64,000 nt of DNA from the NCBI RefSeq assembly GCF_019399895.1, contig NC_091867.1, forward strand, positions 1,364,001 to 1,428,000, written 5' to 3'. A program made the translations under genes and the position numbers. Below, piece after piece: positions 38,713-49,474 of the stretch. Numbering within the stretch: the stretch's first letter is position 1; the number at the start of each line of letters is the position of its first letter. A model generated the notes under the pieces. That model was not told the DNA's origin. It was given only the letters and a program-made list of their open reading frames with translations, and made no database searches. This stretch comes from Cardiocondyla obscurior. Its lineage: Eukaryota; Arthropoda; Insecta; Hymenoptera; Formicidae.

Positions 38713-40073
38713 TGTATAACATAGAAAGATATATTTTTACTTATTTCCTGACGTAATTTACTATCTATGACAAGGACAATATAATGATAAAAGAATGGAT
38801 CAAGATTCCTACTGTACAGAGAGAGATCATTAACCTGTTGATGTTTAGACTTAAGAGAGGCGCAATTTGTTGCTGGACCCAACTCATTTCAGAGTTATTT
38901 TTATAGGAGAAATGACTCATTAGTTGGAATGTGATTCTTTTAGTAAGTATCGCTGTTATACACAAACTGCTTTAATGGCCAACGTAAAGTGTAAGGAAGA
39001 AAAAATTGTTACTAAGGGTAAGAAACGGGAAGATCCCGAACATGGAAGTCTAAAAAGCATCCCTCGAGGGAATGTCTTCTAAATAACTTTAACAGGCATC
39101 TCTTAACGATATTCACGTTGTCTGCAGGACACGGTATTATGTAATACATAGGTAAGCACAACTTTTCACGCAATTCACGAAACGGCACATGCACTCTTAC
39201 AATGAAGAGATGAATCGAGATCCGCGAAAATTTGCATCTCGAATTTACTAGCTCTCACGTATTGCCAGGCGAATTACATTACATATCCAACGTAATCTCA
39301 ACATGCAGATTAATTTATACCTCGGAGAACACTACTTTCTCTTTCCTCTTTTTTTTTTTTTTTTTTTTTTTTCCGAAAACCATCATACAGACAAGATCTG
39401 CATAATATTCGAAGAAATGTGCTTCGAAATAACAAGTATTAAACTAAGCACTGTTGTTATAATTTAGGCTGCTACATACATGATACATTTAAAAGCGCAA
39501 TTATATTTTTCTTGAAATTTGATATCGGTACTCTTATGCGCTGACGAAGTAGAGTATTTTTTTTTTTCTGTAGCGAAATTATCTTACATGATATCGTTGT
39601 TTTCTATACGTATAGACGTATTTTGTAAGTGTAAATATCGTAGATCTAATCTCTCATTAGAGATAACTTCAACGGATTTTGTAGCGACTAAGTGAAATCT
39701 ATTGTTAAGCAATATATCTGATGTTGGTATAGTTAATTATTGATTAAACGGTGATATTATTTTGTATATTTGTATATCTCTTTAATTTAATCATTTTGAT
39801 GATAATTCGTCATTGCGAAATTTAACTTTATCTTACAATTATTGTTTATGATATGTACAATAAAACATATTATACAATATGATTGTCATTGTTTTCCAAA
39901 TAAGAATATATATATGCCAAGTTACATATATGTAAATAAACATTTTATAACTATTATGCTTTGTCCATATGAATTCTTCATATTCTTATTTCATTTTTTA
40001 TAAAACCATTACATCACTAATGTAACATACAAACATTGAAGCATACTAATTCTTATACAGATTCTTATAAGGA

Positions 40074-41417
40074 TTAAATACCAATTATACAAATATTTTC
40101 CTGCTTTGAGAGTTGAGCTTTCAATTGTGAATTTTCGTCTCTCAATTGATTTACAGCTTCTCGGAGATTTTTCACTTCGTCGCGCAATTGTGACTTCTCT
40201 TGCAAGGTTTGAGTTAATTTGTCTGAAGTATCTTTTAATTCTATAATGTATTCGTATGCCCGCGCTAGTATACCACCTTTGCTCTGTAAATAAATCATCA
40301 CCATTAAACAATATAAATTATTTCTTTATAATATAAAATAAAAATTACTACAAAACAAAAGTCAATTCAAGATTTTGCAAATGTCATACTTGCGGTTCTA
40401 AATTCGGTTTTACATCTTTCTCTTTATTCACATCCTGCTCACACTCCGATAAAAGTTTTGCTAGTTTGGAAATCCAGTTGCTAATTTTGTCCCGTCTACG
40501 TCTTTCAACTTCATTGTGTGTCACTCTTCGCCTTTCATCTCTCTAAATATAAAATTTACTCTTAATAAAAAAAAAACAATATATAAATATATCGATAATA
40601 TCGATAATATCCTACCTTTTTTACAGTGTTAACTATACTCTGTGCTGCTTCTATTTGCAGTTTGGCTACACTAGGTACTACTCTAGCAGATTCTGAAGTT
40701 ACAGCGTCATTGCTATTACTGAGTACATACAATTGTCCATTTAATGACGAAGTTAAAACTTGGACAGAGGTATTTACAGGGGTGGCTACCGAAAGTTCAT
40801 TTTCTTCTCTGTCATTGTTACGAACATGCATAACTTTGTATGCCACAGTGTTAACAGTGTTATCATCCCTGTTTAGTGCATACAGGTGATACTGTACATT
40901 ATCATCTTCTACTTCTACATCAGCGTCGCAATCCACTATCTCTGCTTCTTCTAGAACCACCCCGACAGTTTCATCGCTCCCTATATGCTCATCTGTGCTA
41001 TAATATAAAGGTGATCTTGTCGTTGAGAAGAGAAAGTCCAACTAGATGTAGTAAGACAAGTTGCTCCAGCTTGCTGGTGAATTTGTCTATCAGGTAAACA
41101 TACGTCTGTCTTTACCTTTCTGTTTAAATAGTTAAAGACACATGTTTACCTAATAAATAAATTTATCAGAAAGTGTGAACAGCCTGGCCTAAGAGCCAAT
41201 TGCTTTAACTTCCTGATAACTTTATATATCAGGTAAACATGTATTTTTCTTCATCTCTCATTTTAAATTAATAAAAATACATAATATTATACGCCAATTC
41301 GGTAAAGTTACTTACAAGTTGGAACAATTGGCCCTAAATGATAAATAACAGATCGTATTTAAAAAAAAAAAAATGCTTGTACCTTTCATCAATAGTTTCA
41401 AATTGATCAGCCTCCAT
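40074..41417 (-). CDS. Usf: Upstream stimulatory factor (bHLH-leucine zipper), complete
   Basis: The product is a class B basic helix-loop-helix zipper factor binding CACGTG E-boxes as a dimer in the nucleus. Four minus-strand exons join in phase: 41417-41383 (MEADQFETIDER start), 40997-40616, 40542-40390 and 40283-40074 (TAA), giving 259 residues. The basic region RDERRRVTHNEVERRRRDK (from residue ~140) has the H148-E152-R156 triad that reads E-boxes. Helix 2 follows in SKGGILARAYEYIIELKD, and the zipper is in the last ~50 residues, with regular leucines (LTQTLQEKSQLRDEVKNLRE). The sequence just before the basic region resembles the USF-specific region of vertebrate USF1/2. An acidic N-terminal part (EEAEIVDCDADVEVEDD) fits an activation domain. 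The gene is head-to-head with NAA38, 328 bp start to start. Confidence 0.95.
41087..41240. promoter_or_regulatory. Cluster of three forkhead-type sites in USF intron 1
   Basis: GTAAACA occurs at 41094-41100 and 41233-41239, and its reverse TGTTTAC at 41143-41149. The two forward copies share the longer context TATCAGGTAAACAT. RTAAACA is the core forkhead (FoxA/FoxO) site by established knowledge. The position just inside the first intron suits an enhancer, but function is inferred. Confidence 0.4.
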
Positions 41418-41745
41418 TTCAATGAACGGCAGTAATAGGTTTTATAATCATCAATTCGGTTTATTATTAACGTTACGTTGGTTATCAGTAATAATTTTAC
41501 GGACGAGAAAATACTCCGAACCGGTAGCTCGTTGCGTTGGGTTTACTCCAGCTTACTCAAAGCGTGCTGGCAGTGCACTAGGTGGCGCAAGGAACGACAA
41601 GTACCATCGATGAAAGGAGAAAATGCAAACAAACTCGAGTTACACCTGACACCGCGCGTCAGCCGAATCGTAACATTGATAGTGCCAGATTGCTCACATT
41701 TTCGTCTCAGGCTTATCCTGCCGTTCGTGAACGGCAGTAACCGGG
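41418..41745. promoter_or_regulatory. Bidirectional promoter region, USF (left) and NAA38 (right)
   Basis: The 328 bp between the start codons of two divergent genes must hold both 5' UTRs and core promoters. It contains no TATA box that I can place with confidence and is moderately CpG-rich, as for housekeeping genes. The 13 bp sequence TGAACGGCAGTAA occurs 5 nt upstream of each start region: 41423-41435 next to the USF ATG (reverse strand relative to USF) and 41728-41740 next to the NAA38 ATG. Confidence 0.6.
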
Positions 41746-42317
41746 ATGAGCGCGAGTGTGAAGGAGACTGTGCACAACTTAAGCAACGTCGTGAACAACG
41801 AGCACGGAAATGAGGATGTAAGGAGCAAGGAAATGTAGAAACATTATTTCTCAGTTATCCAACGTTTCTCTAATTCTTCACCACGATCTGTCATTTTGCG
41901 GTAGCCGGGTTTTTTTTTTTTTTTTCTGTAATACAATTTTAAATCTTTAATCTTTATCGCTCGCAAGGGTTATGTTCTACAATGCAATGTTTTGTTGATA
42001 GCTTCGATTACTAGAACAAAATTACAGTAATGCTATACACTAAAGGGCCGTATTTTTGTATAATTTTCCAGCAAGCAGTCACATCTGAGGAATCGCCAGC
42101 CAAGCAGAAACTCAGGAGCTGGTTGAATCGACATTTGCGTATTGAAATGACTGACGGAAGGGTTTTGAGAGGAGCGTTCCTCTGCACGGATCGTGACGCC
42201 AATGTTATTTTGGGCTCCTGCACCGAATATCTGTCCACAGAGCATACAGAAGCAAGAGTTTTAGGCTTGGTGATGGTGCCTGGTCGACACATTGTCTCGA
42301 TACACTTAGACGTTTAA
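41746..42317 (+). CDS. NAA38: N-alpha-acetyltransferase 38, NatC auxiliary subunit (LSMD1), complete
   Basis: NAA38 is the Sm-like subunit of the NatC complex, which acetylates N-termini beginning Met-Leu/Ile/Phe/Trp co-translationally. Two exons, 41746-41817 and 42072-42317, encode 105 residues. Exon 1 gives MSASVKETVHNLSNVVNNEH and ends at donor GTAAGG. Exon 2 begins QAVTSEE and carries the whole LSM fold: Sm1 (RIEMTDGRVLRGAFLCTDRD with the conserved D-G-R and D), then Sm2 (VLGLVMVPGRHIVSIHLD). The length equals that of animal NAA38 (~100-125 residues). The protein ends HLDV at TAA 42315. An AATAAA at 42720 could end the transcript. It converges on MED25 downstream. Confidence 0.95.
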
Positions 42318-43594
42318 AAAAACGTACGTCTTGCATATTTGTAAATACTTTCTTTCACTTTCTTTATTACGTTTATTATATCGCCAGGTGTGCTGTGTTA
42401 AAAATTGTACAAATATGTGATACATGTATCTTTATATTTTACAGACTTTGTTTCTTTGGCGATATAAACAATTATATTTTTAATATAAGCTGATGATTTG
42501 TCCATCTTATTGATTTGATCGAGACTAACCTGAAAATAATATAATTATATAATACAAAAAGTAATAGTCTCGAAATTATTGTGATTAAACTAGACAGAAT
42601 TGTGAAGTATGCTTTAATCTAATTGTATTTTTATGATAAGGATGCTGTGAATTCTTAGTAACAAAATACATATTTGAGAAGAAAATTTTCGATTTCGAAT
42701 TACTAAACACTTTTCATATAATAAACTGTTATTAAAAAATACATTAACAATCGAATAAATAATATTTAATTTTTAATTGCGATTAAATAAAAACGGTAAT
42801 TTAATTATGCACTTATATAAGTGACCGAGAAATTAAAAATAAACGAGATAATAAATTCGTTAATCCCAGGGGTTCGCGGTGCCGAGTATTCGAAGTAAAT
42901 TGGTGGCACGATCGGAGTGAGAAATTTATCGAGCCACCACCGATAATTCGAGCAAGTAGTACGAGTCAACGCGCCTATAATCAAATGTTCAGACGATCAC
43001 ACGATAGACATCAGTAGTATATCTAAATGATAATCATTTATGTATGATCAAGATTTTTCAGGATATGTTACCTATCATTTTTTATTTATAAAAACCAGAA
43101 ATTACAGAGCGCGCGTTTTTATTTGTCATATGCCTTACATTTATTCGAAATCTTACTAATAACAAGCTGATAATCTTAAATAGTATTGTAATTAAAACAT
43201 TCTAAGAATATATAATGAATTAAAAGAAAATTAATCGGCTATTAACTCGAAGTTTGTCTTCAAATAAAAATTAATGAGTTAAAAAATTTCTAATTATGTA
43301 ATTAAAGTTTAAATAAGTGCATCAGCTCATACTAATAATCTAAAAATTATTAAGAATTTAACAAACTGAATAAACCAGATGTATATCTTTTTAATTTAAT
43401 ATTTTATATTATTACGAATCGTATGTATTTGACACATGTGTTGTTCCGTATGTACAAGTACAAATACCCTCACAAATATATAAAGTTAAAATCGTTATAC
43501 TCTCGTGCATCCTTTTACACGCTAGTGTATGCGTGCAAACACACTCGTACATATGTGAATAAAATAAATATAAAAAGACGTTTAATTATGACAT
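42318..43594. other. Convergent intergenic/3' UTR region between NAA38 and MED25
   Basis: This AT-rich stretch has no supported coding exon. AATAAA signals for NAA38 occur on the plus strand (42720, also near 42785 and 42838). TTTATT, the signal read from the minus strand for MED25, occurs near 43083, 43118 and 43138. A more GC-rich patch at 42870-42980 is unexplained. Confidence 0.6.
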
Positions 43595-46500
43595 TTAACC
43601 GAGGAAATCATAATTCGATACATCCTCAAACTGCTGATTTTGTGTATTGCCAGGTGCCATAGGTCTCGTTGTTATCTGTCCCCTTGGACCTATCATTTGC
43701 TGTTGCACTCCAAACGACACTTGTCGAACGCTATATTGGGGTTGTGGCTATAAAAACGTATATAACAGTCCGTATTGCACAAGATACTTGTTCTAAATAT
43801 AATTGTAAAAAAATTGTAAAAAAATAATTGTCAAAAAAAAGCTCTATTTTTTTAAAGTTTTCTTAAGTTCTCACCTGTTGCAATAAATGTCGAAGACCAA
43901 GATTATTTGTAGAAACTGGACGCATCAACCTTTGAGAATTCGCCTGTTGATTAGCTATAGCTGCTGGATTAATACCTCTCTGTGCTTGTTGTGCCTGTGC
44001 ATCCGAAAATAATTAAAAATCCCTCTTATATAAAGAGTATATTTATTTAAGGGTTAGTTCACCTCAAGTTGTTGTTTGTACTGCATTTCTTGCTGTTGTG
44101 CTACTTCTAAATTTTGTTGAATCTAAACAAAAATATATAAAAATTTTATAAGAATTTCTGAATATTCGAAAATTATTTCGATTAAAAATATATACTTACA
44201 TTTACTTCCAACTGAGATTTATATTGCGCTTCTTGTTGTTGTGCAGCTTCTAACGTTTGTCTCAGTTGTTGAATTTTTAACAAATTTTGATGTCTAGCCA
44301 TTTCTAAATCATCAAATTGAGGTCGTTGTTGACCAATCATACCTCCACCACCAGCATTTGCTTGTGGACCACTGATTCCGCTATTCTGTAATGTAAAATA
44401 TGCCAAATATTTAGCTTATTTTATTGTGACCGAGCGTCGGAATGTAACAATATATATTCTATTTCATAAAAATATCTACAAATTTGTGCATACCTGCATA
44501 TTCATTTGCGTTTGTGGACCGCTAGTCGAAGTTAAAGTTTGTTGAGGTGCACTAGACACAACATTCTGTGTTATTTGGCCACCTCCCATTGCCATGGTAT
44601 TCGTTTGGGACATAAGAATACCCCCTTGTGTACCTGTAGTAGGCATAGGTGCAGAAATTGTATTGCCTGGTCCAGGATTGGCCTTAAAAAAAATTTATTA
44701 TATTATATCTTTTTTTACTTTTTAATTTATTTGTGAATTCATGTAGAAGTTGATTCATATAAGAGTAATAATATATTCTTTACCTGTCTTACAGAAGCAT
44801 TTTGAGATGTTTTCTGCTGCTGTATAACCTTACGGAGACGATCTACAAAAGCTGTTTGATCATTTGGAATAAAGCCTAGGTATGTTTTCTTGTCTGCAGT
44901 ATACAAAAGTATAAGAACTTTTATTTCACAAGCTGGACTTGATGATGATGCAGAAGTGAAGTGAACACAACCTGCCTGAAATTGTATATCTATTATATAT
45001 CTTACATTTTAAATATTTTAGAAATATTATCGTAAATATATCATCCTCCAGGCGAGAGTGTAACAATATTATATGCATTTTTATGAACAAAATAAAAATA
45101 CATAAATTTATTCACAGTACATATAATAAATATACTTACAAATCCAGCAGTCATCATTTTTGTTAAAGATTCCAATGCTTCACACGGCGTAGGGTGAAAC
45201 ACCACGGATTTAGAATTTTTCAGATAGCTGCCACCAATACTTCCTATTAATTGTTTTGGCATTAATTGCATAATCAATTTTGGTGGCCATGTATCTGCTT
45301 TCCTGAAAAATAAATGTTAAATTAAAAATAATAAATAAATAAAACAGGAAGATTATCGATAAAATGAGAAATGGCAATTTACAATTCTGGATCTCCATCT
45401 TTTGCATTAGCTGAAACCTGACACGGTACGTGTCTCGTCTGTTTTTGCGCATCTGTTGGATTTTTGGCTTTTTCAATCCATTCTACAATACCCTGCCAAA
45501 TATTTTGACGTTCGCGTGGTACGAGTTGTTGATTTTGTACAGTACCAGTGGATACATTGCCCTAAAAAAATACAAATTAAGCTAACATATCTATTTATTT
45601 CAATATATATTTTATAGAATTATTACCTTATAATTTAAATAGGAAGTTTACAAAATATAAATTGTGTATTTTTATATAATTTTTATATAATTTGATTACT
45701 TGTGCTTGAGAATGCGTGATTTGTTGCGTAATAGAAGATACGGAAACCGGTGCTTGCTGCGAAGCTGTAACGGTTTGTGGCACTTGAGTAGGTACAGACT
45801 GGGTAATACAAGACGAAGTAAGTTGCGAGCCCGGTTGACTGTGAGTTGGTTGAGCGGCCATAGACATGGTAGCCTGCTGGACATTTTGTTGTTGTAACAT
45901 TGTTAAACGTAGTTGCTGCTGTTGCTGTGTAAGTTGCTGTTGCTGTTGTTGTTGATTAGTTGCCATAACGTTATTACCAGCTACTGTGAAGTGAATATTA
46001 CACAGTTTATGCATGTTAAAACACATATATGAGTACAAAAAATAAGATGCAAATTTATTTTACCATCTAATCGTTGACTAAACGCAGCTACGTTGAGCCC
46101 CAATGATGAAGGCGGTTGTGTTAATTGTGCTATTAGCGCACTACCTTGTGTATTTGCAGACGCGGTCGCACCCGGTGCTATGAACGGTGGTCGCATCCAT
46201 CTCGGCCTAGTACCTAGGTTTACTCCTGGTGGATGATAATTTGGTGGTGCAGCTATCTGAGGATTGTAAGGTTGCCGCGCGGCATTCATCGGTGCTGCCA
46301 TGGACGGCGTTACGGTTTGATGTACGTTGGTGATATTTTGAGGAGCTTGATTTCTGAAAGGAGGACCCTGTTGTTGATTCGGCGGGGCGATATTCTGTTG
46401 CACTTGATTAGTGTTAGGACTATCATTGCTTTGCAATGGGCTCAGAGGTATTTGCGCTGCAGTAGCTGCGGTATTGTGAACGTTTCCACCCATTTGAGGA

Positions 46501-47638
46501 CTAACAGGTCGCTCCTTTAAGTTGTAGTTTCGCAAAAGTACCAAATGACGCGGATCTTTAGCATAATTCTTTGTTTGCGAGGATTGTAAATCACCGCCAG
46601 CTTTCTCAAATAGCTTATATAAAGCTGGAATTTTTCTTGGCGATAATATAGAGATGTTAATATTTCTCTGAAAAATTACACACACATATAGATATATATA
46701 TACGTGTATAGTTCATTCCTTATTAAGAATTTATAACTTCTAGGCCATTCACCTCTTGATAAATGGCAGCTAATTGTTCGATAGTATGACCAGCAAACTT
46801 GTAAGTTTCTTGAATCATAGTTTGATATGGGGGTGAATTACATATCAAAATACAATGTTTTTGTGAAGCTGTATTTTGCTCTCGTCTTAATTGTAAATCT
46901 TCAAAACACTGTAATCCCGTGGCAAGACCTTCACCAATATTTGCAAAAGATTCTCCTTTTCCACCAACCATTCTAATAAAAAAAAAAGTATATATTAATT
47001 AAATAAATCAATAAATAACAACAATATTTAATATTAAAATAAAAAAAAGGTCAATTTATCTATGATAAAGGCATTTTCAAAAAATATTTGTTGTACTTAC
47101 TCAAGCTTATCTAAGACCATTAGGAGCTTATGGGGATTTGAATAAGGTCCAAGAGTTTCTGTGCATGGAGATGGTAAGCAATCAGCAGCATGATAAACAA
47201 CTATTCCATATAATGTTGTGCTATTCTGCTGTACAAGTTCCAATTGCAGTAAAATAAATTGAAATTAATTTTTGTATAATAAAATAAGAAAAAGATATTT
47301 AATAAAGACATACCTCTGATACATATTCTCTATCTTCTATGCCACCTTGACTAAAATATCTAAGAAAACCAAAAACATTTTTTTTAATTTAATACTTATG
47401 CTACAATATTGGATATTTTTATTCAACTAACTTTGCTTTATTAGAAATTATTCTTTTTATGTGCTCAAATAATTTTCTTTTTCACAGAATTTAAAGATAT
47501 AATGTTTTTTACTTACTCTAATGTTGGAATAACATAATTGGTTTTAAGATCATTGAGGTATGCACCATTGACAGCAGTTCCCTCAATGACAAATATAACA
47601 TCAGCTTGTATTCCATGTTCTGTTGGTCCTGTCACCAT
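43595..47638 (-). CDS. MED25: Mediator complex subunit 25, complete
   Basis: MED25 links activators to Mediator for RNA polymerase II transcription. Fourteen minus-strand exons join in phase: 47638-47517, 47359-47314, 47228-47101, 46972-46753, 46667-46064, 45983-45700, 45561-45383, 45302-45140, 44975-44784, 44682-44494, 44385-44200, 44122-44063, 43994-43875 and 43747-43595, giving 881 residues. The von Willebrand A domain (~1-216) contains ADVIFVIEGTAVNGAYL, ILICNSPPYQ and LSPRKIPALYKLFEKAG, all typical of MED25. A Pro/Gln-rich linker (~217-470, with polyQ in exon 6) follows. The activator-interacting (ACID/PTOV) domain spans ~478-640 (IWQGIVEWIEKAKN; ADTWPPKLIMQLMPKQLI; VLILLYTADKKTYLGFIP). 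The tail is Gln-rich with a nuclear-receptor-box-like LRHLL at ~825-829 and ends in YDFLG. Exon 44385-44200 has an alternative donor two codons earlier. Start Met 47638 matches other MED25 proteins. Confidence 0.97.
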
Positions 47639-48104
47639 TGTTCTAAAACACAATTTTTGCTATTACTTTAATTACCTCTTTTACATATACACACGTTTAA
47701 TTAAATTTCTTCTTCTAAAAACTTATAATATTCAGCTCTGTATTATTTAGCTAGAAAAAAAAATAAAAACTTAAAGGTTTAACCTTATAATTCAATTTTT
47801 CTTTAGATTATTAAATTATGTTTAATAAGATAAAAATAATAACTCAACGTAGAGTTATTAGTTAAATCGAAATAGTTTAAGCTAACCTAAACGCGATTCC
47901 TACATTAACAAAATCAAAGTGATATTAAAAACAATAATATCTTCTCTCTTGATAAACTTACATTCAATAAAAATGTACAAGTTCAGGTAAAAAATACGCT
48001 GATCAGTCGACGTTAAAATATTGTAAAAATATGAATCATAAAAACAACTTGTTTTATCCTTCTCGCTGATAAAACTGGATAAAATTGTACTGTTATGTGT
48101 AGTA
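47639..48104 (-). other. MED25 upstream region
   Basis: AT-rich sequence upstream of the MED25 start codon probably holds its 5' UTR, possibly a 5' noncoding exon, and promoter. No open frame of interest or clear core promoter element was found. Confidence 0.4.
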
Positions 48105-48290
48105 CGATACTCCGCATTAGAGAGACCAACTCGGAATCGCGGCTTCCACGCGCAGTAGGTGGAAGGTCCGTGAGCTCAGCGCTTTGCCGTCGGATAGAGG
48201 AAAAGGCCAGAACTATACACTGTCCTACTCTTTTCGCGGCGTCGCCTGCAGTTATCACAGATTCGCTTCAACACTAACATCGCCGAGTTA
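48105..48290 (-). repeat. Inverted diverged duplicate, left copy (~185 bp)
   Basis: Read on the minus strand, this segment aligns with 51408-51600 on the plus strand. Shared landmarks in order are GAAGCG(A/G)ATCTG, a stretch around GACAGTGTATAG(T/G)TCTGGCC, TATCCGACGGCA, and GCGTGGAAGCCGCGATTCC followed by GAGTTGG. Its reading frame is broken relative to the right copy: an early TGA and a shift separate KRICD from QCIVLAFSSIRRQ. It lies upstream of MED25 and could overlap that gene's promoter or 5' UTR. Confidence 0.65.
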
Positions 48291-49474
48291 TAGATGAGAG
48301 CAGAATATAAACTTAAACAGTAAAATAAAGATTTTATAATGATTTTATAATTAAATACGCGTAATTGCGGAGCGATTAACGACGCGTCCGCACCCACGAG
48401 GCTCCGCAACTAGACCGACCGTCAGAGATTTCGGCGCGTACAGAGAAAGATTTCGATTGCGAACGAGTATAAATTTATTTAGAATTTTTGCCGATATGTG
48501 TATCGGTGAAACGCGCTTTAATGCGCGTAGCTATTATGCGATAACTCAATCTCACGTTTCTTGATTAAAACGAACGCCATCGATCGGATCGTTTATTGTT
48601 AATGAGCGGATTAAATTTCTACATATAATTTAATTAGCGGGGTTCGTTTTACACCGCGTATCTGAAAATCACTCGCGCGTGCTGGTCACTAAAGCTCTAT
48701 TTGACTTTACGATATCGCGGATGAGAAGCGACATGTCTAATTTTTATTCACAATAATCGTCGAAATAATTGAGTGGCTTTTTTGCAAGTTATCACTCTCG
48801 CTTTCTACGGATTAACTTATTGTAAAACTGCGAACTCTCTTTTTCTTATACCGACAAATGTCTAAATAATTGCCTTTACGAGTATGCTTCGCGGGAAAAA
48901 ATTGTCCATAGCCGGTTAAATTATTTTCTTTTTTGAATATTAAAACAAACCATGCGCACGCTTTGCATCCGCTATTTTTCAAAAAGTTTGTTGTCAGCGG
49001 AATGAACGGCGCCAAAAAAGTGCGCATAACGGTAAAAATAAACGGGTCGCAATACAAAATTTTTCACACTCATTGGACACTCGCGGTATCATCCCCATGC
49101 CGACCAATTACAACCCTTCTCTTATCACCTGATAGGTGGGAACGTTTTTTCCCTAGTGCGCCAATTAATTACCCCCCCCAACATAAGTACCGTTATCACG
49201 ACCGCGCTACCCTCATTTCGCGCCTAAATGTAGTCGGGAACGGATGTGTAAAGGGGGGATAACTGTTCTCTACCGGAGTTCAAGTTTAAGTTCACGGTCA
49301 CTTCGATGAGTCAGCGCCTTGAGGAGTAATAATTAAATAAAAGTTTCATCGACGATACATCAAGATACATCAAGATACATCAAGATACATCAAGATACAT
49401 CATATTTCTTTTGTCAAGATCGAGGATTTAACGGAAGCGTCGTGGACTATCCTGCGAGCGATCTAATGCGCGGT
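48291..49474. other. Noncoding stretch between the left inverted copy and the tandem array
   Basis: The region has mixed composition and no supported exon on either strand. Near 49180 it carries a run of eight C. It also holds the 10 bp minisatellite described separately at 49354. Short open frames on both strands show no family resemblance. Confidence 0.5.
49354..49403. repeat. 10 bp minisatellite, five units
   Basis: GATACATCAA is repeated perfectly at 49354, 49364, 49374 and 49384, with a fifth unit at 49394 ending in CAT. It sits 70 bp left of the large tandem array. Confidence 0.9.

Larger units (their letters stand above)
36126..40073 (+). other. 3' UTR of the RhoGEF gene and convergent intergenic region
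   Basis: No protein-coding exon is supported on either strand here. Poly(A) signals AATAAA occur on the plus strand at 36333-36338 and 39859-39864. The latter is followed by T/G-rich sequence and could end a long (~3.7 kb) 3' UTR. The stretch contains a 13 bp motif GACCGATTTCGAT twice, exactly 100 bp apart (36495 and 36595), a small GGCCT/AGGCC hairpin near 36568, a TTAA-bounded hairpin at 38090-38138 and a SINE at about 38540-38712. A 24-nt T run lies near 39350. USF converges from the right and ends at 40074. Confidence 0.55.

Noticed and set aside
48013..48258. Minus-strand 81-codon frame upstream of MED25 as a MED25 5' coding exon
   Set aside because: MED25 has its conserved start at 47638, and this frame is better explained as the degenerate inverted relative of 51408-51600.
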